Of a stretch of 7,497 nucleotides of DNA, positions 1 through 5,215 are shown one piece after another (the first letter of the stretch is position 1; each line of letters starts with the position of its first letter). A program made the position numbers and the translations under genes. Source of the stretch: Pyrinomonadaceae bacterium (GTDB lineage: Bacteria; Acidobacteriota; Blastocatellia; Pyrinomonadales; Pyrinomonadaceae); NCBI GenBank assembly GCA_013812565.1, contig JACCTF010000202.1, positions 1 to 7,497 of the forward strand. Direction: 5' to 3'. Under the pieces are notes generated by a model, which was not told where the DNA came from, did no database searches, and saw nothing but the letters and a program-made list of their open reading frames with translations.

Positions 1-105
1 GACCAGCGAGTTCCACTCGCCGCAGTCGGGACATTTCCCCAACCACTTGCGCGATTGGTGCCCGCATTTTTGACATTCGTAAATGGTTGTTGATGTCTTT
101 GCCAC
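1..105 (-). CDS. radA: DNA repair protein RadA, N-terminal fragment
   Basis: This is the first 35 codons of RadA (Sms), a RecA-like ATPase/lonase family protein that helps process recombination intermediates and extend heteroduplex; the rest lies beyond the left edge. The fragment reads [15 protein letters not shown] and then the rest of a C4 zinc finger: C11-x2-C14 and C25-x2-C28, with the characteristic [16 protein letters not shown] stretch. The ATPase and Lon-like domains are not in view. The start is a GTG at 105-103, chosen because AAGGAG at 116-111 sits five bases upstream. An in-frame GTG at 111-109 overlaps that site and is less likely. The acyltransferase gene ends inside this ribosome binding site, so the two are almost certainly co-transcribed and perhaps translationally coupled. 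The zinc finger signature makes the identity firm even from this short piece. Confidence 0.93.
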   Translation of the reverse strand, partial: MAKTSTTIYECQKCGHQSRKWLGKCPDCGEWNSLV

Positions 106-110
106 TGCCA

Positions 111-116
111 CTCCTT
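111..116 (-). promoter_or_regulatory. Ribosome binding site of radA, overlapping the upstream stop codon
   Basis: AAGGAG on the minus strand, five bases before the GTG at 105. The stop codon TAA of the acyltransferase occupies 117-115, so the stop shares bases with this site. This supports the second of two in-frame GTG codons as the radA start and suggests coupled translation. Confidence 0.7.
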
Positions 117-828
117 AACTTGATAACGGTATCTTCTCCCTTCTTCTGTGCGGCGCGACGATTTCTTCATAGTCGGCGAAGTTCGCCGCGAGCACGTCAC
201 ATCGCACTTGATCAAGCGTGCGTGTCAATCTGTCTGCGAAAGCGTTTGTTAGTTGCTTAGCATTGAACTTTGGTGCGGCCGTGATGCGTTCCGGCGCGTC
301 GATACGCACGAGCGCCTCCGGTCGGAAGTCATCGAGGAACTCGTAACGCAGCGCGACCGGCGCAACATACGCGCCGCCCGCCTGTTCGATGATGTGCGCC
401 GCGCCGGTGTAGAACTGAAACGGCCGTTGGTCGTTTGGAAGCGTTTGCCCTTGCGGAAATATCCAGAGCACACGATCCGTGTTCCGCAGCAACTCGCCTG
501 CATATTCGATGCTACGTACAGCTTCGCGCGGACGCTCGCGCACCACGGAGAAGGCCCCGAGTTTGCGGAAGAGTGGGTAGTCGCGCAGTTGCCGTTCCTC
601 CATCATTGCATACTGTTCAAGGCTGCACGCGAGTCCGACTTGAAAGATCATCAATCCATCCCACCAGCTCGAATGGTTCGCGTAGAGGATCAGCGGACAA
701 TCGCGCTGCCTGGCTTTCAGATGTTCGAGTCCGGCAACGCGCAAGCCCTCAAAGCGACGCGCAATCAAGTTGCGGTTGTAGACGGCAAAGAGGCGCTCAA
801 ACCATGCGCTTTTGCGTGCGGTGATCAT
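115..828 (-). CDS. Lysophospholipid acyltransferase family (PlsC-like) protein
   Basis: A 237-residue protein of the 1-acylglycerol-3-phosphate acyltransferase (PlsC/LPLAT) superfamily, which transfers an acyl chain to a lysolipid or related acceptor at the membrane. The catalytic HxxxxD motif is visible as NHSSWWDG (H52, D57). The acceptor-binding block appears as WIFPQGQ (residues 122-128), a variant of the usual FPEGT in which Glu is replaced by Gln. PVALRYEF (157-164) matches the conserved block IV region (usually a Pro near residue 157). There is no clear long membrane helix; the N-terminus is amphipathic and basic, suggesting peripheral membrane attachment. The length is typical of the compact members. 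The ATG at 828 has no recognisable Shine-Dalgarno sequence, and the frame upstream is open only to a TAG at 873-871 without another standard start. It is followed directly by radA. The exact acceptor (phospholipid, carotenoid glycoside, other) cannot be told from sequence, so no gene symbol is given. Confidence 0.9.
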   Translation of the reverse strand: MITARKSAWFERLFAVYNRNLIARRFEGLRVAGLEHLKARQRDCPLILYANHSSWWDGLMIFQVGLACSLEQYAMMEERQLRDYPLFRKLGAFSVVRERPREAVRSIEYAGELLRNTDRVLWIFPQGQTLPNDQRPFQFYTGAAHIIEQAGGAYVAPVALRYEFLDDFRPEALVRIDAPERITAAPKFNAKQLTNAFADRLTRTLDQVRCDVLAANFADYEEIVAPHRRREKIPLSS

Positions 829-954
829 GTCAAGAAATGTCGGCCGGTAAGCTGTGCGGAACGTACCGCTCTACCAATCAACGGCTATGCAGCTTACATC
901 AAAGTACCGTTAGTTTAGCTTCTCATCGCCCGAACTTACCATGCCGCATAAAGG

Positions 955-977
955 TTTGCGATTTTAGATTTGCGATT
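955..977. repeat. Two-copy direct repeat TTTGCGATT, 14-base period
   Basis: TTTGCGATT occurs at 955-963 and again at 969-977, giving two units of a 14-base period in the 282-base divergent region between the acyltransferase gene and the TonB-family gene. The unit is AT-rich relative to its surroundings. It could be a remnant of a short dispersed repeat or a paired protein-binding site. No convincing -35/-10 pair was found around it on either strand. Confidence 0.55.
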
Positions 978-1026
978 GAAGGAACCGCAACTCGGTGTTC
1001 AATCACACCAAAGTTTCGGGAACAAA

Positions 1027-1039
1027 CGGCCTTCGGCCG
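1027..1039. other. Short GC-rich hairpin in the TonB-gene upstream region
   Basis: CGGCC-TTC-GGCCG forms a perfect 5-bp stem with a 3-base loop, about 70 bases upstream of the TonB-family start. It could fall in the 5' untranslated region of that gene. It has no U-tract, so it is not an intrinsic terminator. A stem of this size may also arise by chance in GC-rich DNA. Confidence 0.3.
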
Positions 1040-1093
1040 GAGTCTAAAGATGCGTCGAGTTTGCTCTCCTGCAACCCGTCTGGCACCGGCATC

Positions 1094-1101
1094 AAAGGAG
1101 G
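1094..1101 (+). promoter_or_regulatory. Ribosome binding site that fixes the TonB-family start
   Basis: AAAGGAGG ends directly against the ATG at 1102, which leaves no spacing for that codon, but stands nine bases before the in-frame ATG at 1111. It therefore favours 1111 as the real start. Confidence 0.75.
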
Positions 1102-1110
1102 ATGGGAAAG

Positions 1111-1920
1111 ATGTTCAACAACTTGATCGAGTCCGGATCGCACAAGGAGGATGTCAAACGAAAGAGTTCTTTCCTTCTCGGCACCCTCGCATTGTATGCT
1201 GTGCTGCTACTGATTGCAGCCGTCGGAAGCATCTACGCTTACGACGCACACTTGCAGAATCAAGACTATGGAGTGGTTATTATCACTCCACCTTCTGTTG
1301 ACGAACCCGCGTCTCCACCAAGTTCGCACAACGAACCGCGGCCTGCTGCCAGCACCAAAGTTGAAACACCCACAAGAATTGCGTTGATAGCCCCGACGAC
1401 GACTCCACACTTGATGCCAAAGGAAGTCTCATCAAAGAGCGGCTTGGTGCCGCCTCTGCCGCCGGGCGGAGCAAAGCTTGGTCCGATTAACATCGACCTT
1501 ACCAACGCTGGCGGTCCGAACAGCATTATTGGACCAAGCAACATGGGCAGCACACATACCGGCAAGCCGGTCATCGACATGGACAGTGAGCCGCCTTCGC
1601 TCCCCAAAGCGACGCCGACTCCCGGGCCGAAGCCGGTAGTGCGTGTCTCCGAAGGCGTGCTCAACGGTAAGGCGCTCAGCAAACCGCCGCCCGCTTATCC
1701 GCAGATCGCTAAGACCGCTCGCGCCTCCGGCGCTGTCACCGTGCAGATTGTTGTGGACGAAAAGGGGCGGGTGATTTCGGCGCGTGCAATCAGCGGACAC
1801 CCGCTCTTGCAACCGGCGGCACAACAAGCCGCCTACCAAGCACGCTTCTCGCCAACGCTGCTCTCAAAAGAACCAGTGAAAGTATCCGGCGTAATCACGT
1901 ACAATTTCGTGCTCCAGTAA
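1111..1920 (+). CDS. TonB family protein (energy transducer)
   Basis: A 269-residue TonB-like protein that would link proton-motive force at the inner membrane to TonB-dependent outer-membrane transporters across the periplasm. From the ATG at 1111: a short basic cytoplasmic segment (1-20, MFNNLIESGSHKEDVKRKSS), one hydrophobic helix (about 21-44), a long Pro-, Ser- and Thr-rich periplasmic linker (about 60-180), and a TonB C-terminal domain (about 181-269). This last domain has the typical PPPAYPQIAKTARASGAV block and a closing VSGVITYNFVL strand. The 'YP' pair is Y196-P197. The 1111 start is preferred over the in-frame ATG at 1102 because of the AAAGGAGG spacing. No exbB or exbD is nearby, which is common because such genes are often elsewhere. 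The small exported-protein gene follows 59 bases downstream on the same strand and may be co-transcribed. Which receptor it serves is unknown, and some such proteins act outside classical uptake. Confidence 0.92.
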   Translation: MFNNLIESGSHKEDVKRKSSFLLGTLALYAVLLLIAAVGSIYAYDAHLQNQDYGVVIITPPSVDEPASPPSSHNEPRPAASTKVETPTRIALIAPTTTPHLMPKEVSSKSGLVPPLPPGGAKLGPINIDLTNAGGPNSIIGPSNMGSTHTGKPVIDMDSEPPSLPKATPTPGPKPVVRVSEGVLNGKALSKPPPAYPQIAKTARASGAVTVQIVVDEKGRVISARAISGHPLLQPAAQQAAYQARFSPTLLSKEPVKVSGVITYNFVLQ

Positions 1921-1979
1921 TGGAGCGTTGATGAGGGACGTGGCAATATTAACTTCGCGATAAACGGAGGATACAGACG

Positions 1980-2333
1980 ATGCTCGTGAGTAAAAGATTA
2001 TTCGCGGCGGTAGCGCTGCTGTTAACAGCGGCGATGAGCTTCTACGCCGGTCGCCAAATGCCCACGATGACTGAAAAGCTCGACAACCCCAGAATCACTG
2101 TCACCGAATCGTTGACACCTGCGGGTGGACGCCGAGAGTCATACACCAGACCGGCAGATCAACTAATAGTGTTTCTCGATGATGCGCAGTACGAAGCCGT
2201 GGACGCCGCCGGAAAGGCTACACCACGCCAACGAAAATCCGGCGACATCGTCTGGCATTCGAAGGGCGAGACAGCACCCGTGTTAATCAACAAAGGCAAG
2301 GCTTACCGGAACCTTGTCATCGCGTTCAAGTGA
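1980..2333 (+). CDS. Small exported or membrane-anchored protein with possible cupin-like domain
   Basis: A 117-residue protein I do not recognise as a named family. The N-terminus has a signal-like segment: K5-R6, then a hydrophobic stretch FAAVALLLTAAMSFYAG (about 8-24). This suggests export or anchoring in the inner membrane with the rest in the periplasm. Residues about 40-117 are rich in predicted beta strands. They end with SGDIVWHSKGETAPVLINKG and YRNLVIAFK, an arrangement resembling the second half of a small cupin barrel (GD..xW/H.KGE...N.G...). The metal-binding histidine set of classical cupins is largely missing; the only histidine is H93, so any fold match is probably non-metal. 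The start is supported by GGAGG at 1966-1970, nine bases upstream. It follows the TonB-family gene by 59 bases on the same strand. The cupin assignment is inference and unproven. Confidence 0.75.
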   Translation: MLVSKRLFAAVALLLTAAMSFYAGRQMPTMTEKLDNPRITVTESLTPAGGRRESYTRPADQLIVFLDDAQYEAVDAAGKATPRQRKSGDIVWHSKGETAPVLINKGKAYRNLVIAFK

Positions 2334-2457
2334 AAACATAGGAGACCAGAAGACAGCAGTGGTGCTCATCATGCATGGTTCGACTTAGGAACAGTGACTA
2401 ACCCTACGCATTACTTCTGATAGTTCCGATGTCCAAGGCGGTATGGTAGAGTTTGAG

Positions 2458-2463
2458 AAGGAG
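2458..2463 (+). promoter_or_regulatory. Ribosome binding site that fixes the Uma2 start
   Basis: AAGGAG lies nine bases before the ATG at 2473. The earlier in-frame ATG at 2443 has only a weak AAGG close to it, and the ten residues it would add (MVEFEKEPER) are outside the usual Uma2 domain. This favours 2473. Confidence 0.65.
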
Positions 2464-2472
2464 CCGGAGCGC

Positions 2473-3111
2473 ATGAAAGAAGCAGCGAAGCCTACCGAAA
2501 GCTACTACAGCCCCCAAGAGTACCTTGCCTTTGAGCGAGCCAGTGAGATTAAGCACGAGTATGTATCCGGCCTGATTCTTGCAATGTCCGGGGCAAGTAG
2601 AGCGCACAACCGGATTGCCGGTAACGTGTTTCGAGAACTAGATAATAAGCTTCGAGTAAAAGGGGAGTGTGAACCTTTTATAAGCGACATGCGGGTAAGG
2701 ACTACGCCGAGTGATTACACCTACCCTGATGTGGTTGTCGTCGGCGAGGCAGAGTTTGAAGACGCAGAAGTTGACACCCTTCTAAACCCGACTGTGATTG
2801 TTGAAGTGCTGTCAAAATCAACTGAAAAAAGGGACCGTGTAGAGAAGTTTGCCGACTACCGAGGGATACCAAGCTTAAAGGAGTACATTCTGATCTCTCA
2901 GGACAGGTTGCATGTTGAGCATTACGTGAGAGGGGCCAATCTGGAATGGACTCTCACTGATATGAACAAGCCGGGGGGAAAGGTTGTAATTGCCTCTTTA
3001 GGATGTGAGCTTTTCCTTAAGGATGTGTATGAGCGGGTAGAGTTTCCTAAGCCTCCACATCTGCGGCAAGTGAGCGCTTCAGAAGAAAGAGATGAAGAGA
3101 AGTCGAGCTAA
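2473..3111 (+). CDS. Uma2 family (DUF820) nuclease-fold protein
   Basis: A 212-residue member of the Uma2/DUF820 family, a PD-(D/E)xK restriction-endonuclease-like fold that is abundant in cyanobacteria and some Acidobacteriota and whose biological role is mostly unknown. Visible signatures: SYYSPQEYLAFER near the N-terminus, KHEYVSG (E29), the YPDVVVV strand with D86, PTVIVEVLSKSTEKRDR with E111, then KFADYRGIPSLKEYILI with K125 and Y129. Those acidic and lysine residues match the family's putative active site, so it appears intact. The C-terminal tail (about 193-212) is charged and low in complexity. Two 60-base samples inside the gene (2521-2580, 2821-2880) count to about 47-48% GC, against about 67% in samples of kdsC and the TonB-family gene. 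This suggests horizontal acquisition or a different codon regime. No partner methyltransferase or antitoxin is beside it. It converges on the radical SAM gene downstream. Confidence 0.9.
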   Translation: MKEAAKPTESYYSPQEYLAFERASEIKHEYVSGLILAMSGASRAHNRIAGNVFRELDNKLRVKGECEPFISDMRVRTTPSDYTYPDVVVVGEAEFEDAEVDTLLNPTVIVEVLSKSTEKRDRVEKFADYRGIPSLKEYILISQDRLHVEHYVRGANLEWTLTDMNKPGGKVVIASLGCELFLKDVYERVEFPKPPHLRQVSASEERDEEKSS

Positions 3112-3159
3112 AATCAGCTCATGCCTTCTATTCCGTCTCCTATGACGTAGCAAACTGAA

Positions 3160-3180
3160 GTACGCCGTAGCGCGGCCTAC
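3160..3180. terminator. Weak interrupted hairpin between convergent genes
   Basis: GTA-C-GCCG, loop TAGCG, CGGC-C-TAC forms a 4-bp GC stem extended by 3 bp across a C-C mismatch. It lies about 50 bases after the Uma2 stop and about 90 bases from the radical SAM stop. No U-tract follows on either strand, so at best it marks a factor-dependent end. The rest of 3112-3269 shows nothing else. Confidence 0.2.
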
Positions 3181-3269
3181 CGATTCATCTCCGCTGCAAC
3201 CACGCTCCTAATTCCTGGTTCCGTTGCCAAGCCAGCCCCGACCTCGAAAGAAATGAATTGCAGATAGTC

Positions 3270-4754
3270 TCAACAGCAATACTCGTCTGTGATTTTGCGG
3301 AAGTGGTAACCCATCGCCGCGAGCGTCACCGCGTACGGAAATTTCTCTCGGTGTTCAGTGAAGGCACAATGAAGGTAGCGCCAGAACTCGCCGCGTGCGT
3401 CGTCACGGATGCCGAGCGTGAGGACAACGCGTCCGAAAGAGAGCAAATCTTCGAGGGCGCTACTGTGGCGCGGCTCGCGCCTCTCGTCCGCTACGCGCTT
3501 CAAACATTCGAGAGCACGCCGGTAAAACTCCTCAGGGCTGTAGATTGTCCGCAGGATTGACTTGTACCCTTCGACGAGCTTTACGGCGTCCATTCGGGGA
3601 ACGAAATTCAGCGTGTTGTGCGTGATGTCGCCCGTGCTCTCTCCGATCAGCCGCCCTTCGCGCTCTAAACGCCGCCAAAGCTGCGTGTCGGGTAGTGCCG
3701 TCAGCATACCGACCATTGCCATCATAATGGCGCTCTCGCGTATGAAATTTATCTGCTGCTCAAAAACGTCTTCGGGGTCGTTGTCGAAGCCGACAATGAA
3801 GCCCGCCATGACTTCCAGCCCACGGCTCTGAATCTTTCTTACAGCATCGAGCAGGTCGCACCGCATGTTCTGCCCCTTCCGAGCCTCTTTGAGACTATCC
3901 TTGACTGGCGTCTCGATCCCGAGGAAGACGCGGCGGAAGCCCGCGCGGCGCATCATGTCAAGCAGTTCATCATCTTCGGCGAGGTTGACGCTCGCTTCGG
4001 TGATGAGGGAGAACGGGTAGCGGTGGCGCTCTGACCATTCGGCCAGCTCGGGGAGCAGTTGCTTGACGTTGCGCTTGTTGCCGATGAAGTTGTCGTCCAC
4101 GACGAAGACGACCCCGCGCCAGCCCAGACGCCGAAGCGCCTCGAACTCAGCCATGATCTGTTGGTTGCTCTTGGTGCGCGGAACACGCCCATAAATTTCT
4201 ATGATGTCGCAGAATTCGCACTGGAAAGGACAACCGCGTGAGTATTGCACCGCCATCGCGCTGTAGCGATTGAGGTCGGCGAGATGAAAATGAGGCATGG
4301 GCGATAAGGAGAGCGCAGGCCGTTCTGCAGCTTGGTAAACACGCTTGGCCTCTCCGCGCTCTAAGTCGCTGATGAACTGTGGCAGAGTCGTCTCTGCTTC
4401 TCCGAGAAAGATATGATCGGCTTCCGGTAAATCCTGCACGCTGGTTGTGATGTACGGACCGCCGATGACCACACGTTTCCCGTACCTTTTGCACAATTCG
4501 ATGACCCGCCGCAGTGAGTCCTTCTGTACTAGCATCGCGCTGGCAAACACCACGTCTGCCCATTCAATGTCGGAAGTTCGTAGGGAACACACGTTCATGT
4601 CCACCAGTCGCCGCTCCCATGTGGTGGGTAGCATGGCGGAGACGGTCAGCAACGCAAGCGGCGGAAACACTGAGCGTTTACGTTCGAACGAAATAGCGTG
4701 CCGGAAACTCCAGTAAGTATCGGGAAACTCTGGATAAACGAGTAACACATTCAT
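3270..4754 (-). CDS. B12-binding domain-containing radical SAM protein (HpnP-like, DUF4070 type)
   Basis: A 494-residue cobalamin-dependent radical SAM enzyme, a family that usually methylates or rearranges unactivated carbons in lipids and natural products. Positions below start from this Met. The N-terminal Rossmann-like B12-binding domain (about 1-140) begins [17 protein letters not shown] and includes LVDMNV and [10 protein letters not shown]; it lacks the classical DxHxxG ligand, as is usual in this subgroup. The radical SAM core (about 165-370) carries [14 protein letters not shown] with the 4Fe-4S cysteines C175, C179 and C182. It is followed by [14 protein letters not shown] and FLGIETP. 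A DUF4070-type C-terminal region (about 370-494) contains [18 protein letters not shown] and ends in two cysteines. The layout and motifs resemble hopanoid C-2 methylase HpnP, but the family contains many uncharacterised branches, so no symbol is given. The second of two adjacent ATGs (4754 rather than 4757) is chosen because it stands seven bases after GGAGG. It is transcribed alone from its own promoter. Confidence 0.92.
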   Translation of the reverse strand: MNVLLVYPEFPDTYWSFRHAISFERKRSVFPPLALLTVSAMLPTTWERRLVDMNVCSLRTSDIEWADVVFASAMLVQKDSLRRVIELCKRYGKRVVIGGPYITTSVQDLPEADHIFLGEAETTLPQFISDLERGEAKRVYQAAERPALSLSPMPHFHLADLNRYSAMAVQYSRGCPFQCEFCDIIEIYGRVPRTKSNQQIMAEFEALRRLGWRGVVFVVDDNFIGNKRNVKQLLPELAEWSERHRYPFSLITEASVNLAEDDELLDMMRRAGFRRVFLGIETPVKDSLKEARKGQNMRCDLLDAVRKIQSRGLEVMAGFIVGFDNDPEDVFEQQINFIRESAIMMAMVGMLTALPDTQLWRRLEREGRLIGESTGDITHNTLNFVPRMDAVKLVEGYKSILRTIYSPEEFYRRALECLKRVADERREPRHSSALEDLLSFGRVVLTLGIRDDARGEFWRYLHCAFTEHREKFPYAVTLAAMGYHFRKITDEYCC

Positions 4755-4985
4755 CATGTGACCTCCTACTTGAGTTCTAGCTTCACAGATGCCGTGATCC
4801 CGCTGTCGCTGCGGCGCTGCTCTTCGACAGCAAGCGTGTCGCAGTGGATTCGTTACAAGGAGATCGCACGACTCACTCCTGTGTGACTGATGGTTTAAGT
4901 CATACTGGCGAGAGTACTGCTCCCGTCAGTAGAGATGTAGGTCTGGCGGGAGCGTGGGGCTTCGCAGAACGAACACATGGAATGA
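4755..4985 (-). promoter_or_regulatory. Long structured 5' leader of the radical SAM gene, candidate cis-regulatory RNA
   Basis: The leader runs about 230 nt from the inferred transcription start to the start codon. Three segments compete for pairing on the minus strand: C' at 4953-4943 (GCTCCCGCCAG), B' at 4930-4920 (ACTGACGGGAG, plus C at 4919) and A' at 4914-4904 (CTCTCGCCAGT). C' with B' gives 11 positions with one mismatch; B' with A' gives 11 positions with one mismatch and one G-U, closed by a 5-base loop. Both cannot exist at once. A 6-bp stem (4903-4898 with 4888-4883) abuts A'. A 7-bp hairpin lies at 4831-4825/4808-4802. GATCTCCT (4865-4858) can pair over the ribosome binding site AGGAGGTC (4767-4760) for 8 bp with one G-U, or through its CTCCT to AGGAG at 4880-4876. 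No GCCACTG B12 box, SAM or other known riboswitch motif was seen. The ligand, if any, is unknown. Confidence 0.5.
4761..4767 (-). promoter_or_regulatory. Ribosome binding site of the radical SAM gene
   Basis: AGGAGGT lies just before CAC-ATG-ATG. The GGAGG core (4766-4762) is four bases from the first ATG and seven from the second, favouring the second. It is complementary to GATCTCCT further upstream in the leader, so it may be exposed or hidden by RNA folding. Confidence 0.8.
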
Positions 4986-4991
4986 GCGCAG

Positions 4992-5020
4992 CATATACTC
5001 CTGCTGTGAAGCAATGTCAA
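4992..5020 (-). promoter_or_regulatory. Sigma70-type promoter for the radical SAM gene
   Basis: On the minus strand the -35 box is TTGACA (5020-5015), a perfect consensus match. The spacer is 17 bases, and the -10 box is TATATG (4997-4992), matching four of six consensus positions. The inferred transcription start is around 4985-4983. It is the only convincing promoter pair I found in the window. It sits 196 bases downstream of the kdsC stop, so the radical SAM gene is probably transcribed independently of that operon. Confidence 0.7.
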
Positions 5021-5039
5021 TACAGAAATTCATCTGTAT
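5020..5039. promoter_or_regulatory. Inverted repeat abutting the -35 box, candidate operator
   Basis: ATACAGAAATTCATCTGTAT has perfect 7-base arms (ATACAGA / TCTGTAT) around a 6-base centre. Its edge shares one base with the -35 box of the radical SAM promoter. A dimeric regulator bound here would contact or flank RNA polymerase, acting as a repressor or as a class-II activator. The spacing does not match a regulator family I can name with confidence. The same sequence can also fold as a small stem-loop, but its position argues for DNA binding. Confidence 0.45.
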
Positions 5040-5065
5040 GTTTCTGCGCTTGAGGGTGTCCTTTC

Positions 5066-5164
5066 GGGAACAAGGTTTGAGGTCAGCGCAGACCTTGTTC
5101 TCAGGAGGATACAGACCGCTGAAAATGAGGGTCTCTTGATCTCCCTACCAGCGTATTTCCTCCT
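5066..5164. other. Two abutting stem-loops of unknown function
   Basis: The first stem-loop pairs 5066-5076 with 5092-5102 (11 bp including one G-U in the plus sense; arms GAACAAGGT / ACCTTGTTC), with a 15-base loop. The loop holds an alternative AGGTC/GACCT stem. The second begins at the very next base. AGGAGGA (5103-5109) pairs with TCCTCCT (5158-5164), CGCTG (5117-5121) pairs with CAGCG (5149-5153), and AGGG (5128-5131) pairs with CCCT (5143-5146), separated by internal loops. No open reading frame of note covers them. They could be a small RNA on either strand, part of the 3' end of the kdsC transcript, or a remnant of a repeat element. Confidence 0.45.
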
Positions 5165-5165
5165 A

Positions 5166-5212
5166 ATCAAGCGAGCAGTTTTCGCTTGATCCTTTTCGTA
5201 CCCGGGAAAAGG
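5166..5212. terminator. Two adjacent hairpins after kdsC, possible transcription end
   Basis: ATCAAGCGA (5166-5174) and TCGCTTGAT (5182-5190) form a perfect 9-bp stem with a 7-base loop. CCTTTTC (5191-5197) and GAAAAGG (5206-5212) form a perfect 7-bp stem next to it. They begin three bases beyond the kdsC stop on the minus strand, where transcript ends are expected. On that strand no U-tract follows, so a classic intrinsic terminator is not evident. In the plus sense the 9-bp hairpin is followed by CCTTTTC, a weak U-run, so it may instead stop transcription coming from the left. The inverted repeats are certain; the terminator role is inferred. Confidence 0.45.
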
Positions 5213-5215
5213 AAA

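Noticed and set aside
253..918. 221-codon plus-strand open frame
   Set aside because: It lies antisense to the acyltransferase, whose catalytic motifs are clear; no ribosome binding site and no recognisable domain.
1266..1839. Minus-strand open frames (138 and 135 codons) across the TonB-family gene
   Set aside because: Opposite-strand shadows of the Pro-rich linker and TonB domain.
1966..1978. 13-base match GGAGGATACAGAC shared with 5104-5116
   Set aside because: One match of this length, containing a ribosome-binding-site core, is close to what chance allows in 7.5 kb; flanks do not extend it into a longer repeat.
2388..2427. GGAAC/GTTCC inverted repeat upstream of the Uma2 gene
   Set aside because: Five-base arms 30 bases apart are expected by chance; no promoter elements or U-tract accompany it.
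4755..4985. Known cobalamin riboswitch
   Set aside because: The conserved B12-box GCCACTG and the surrounding core elements were not found by eye, although the gene and leader length made it the first hypothesis. A covariance-model scan would settle it.
5103..5139. A translated gene after AGGAGG at 5103-5108
   Set aside because: The only ATG nearby (5125-5127) is about 16 bases away and opens a frame of four codons; the AGGAGG is better explained as one arm of a stem-loop.
4844..5139. Short plus-strand open frames (69 and 61 codons) in the intergenic interval
   Set aside because: No ribosome binding site at suitable spacing, no domain, and the region is better explained by promoter, leader and stem-loops on the other strand.
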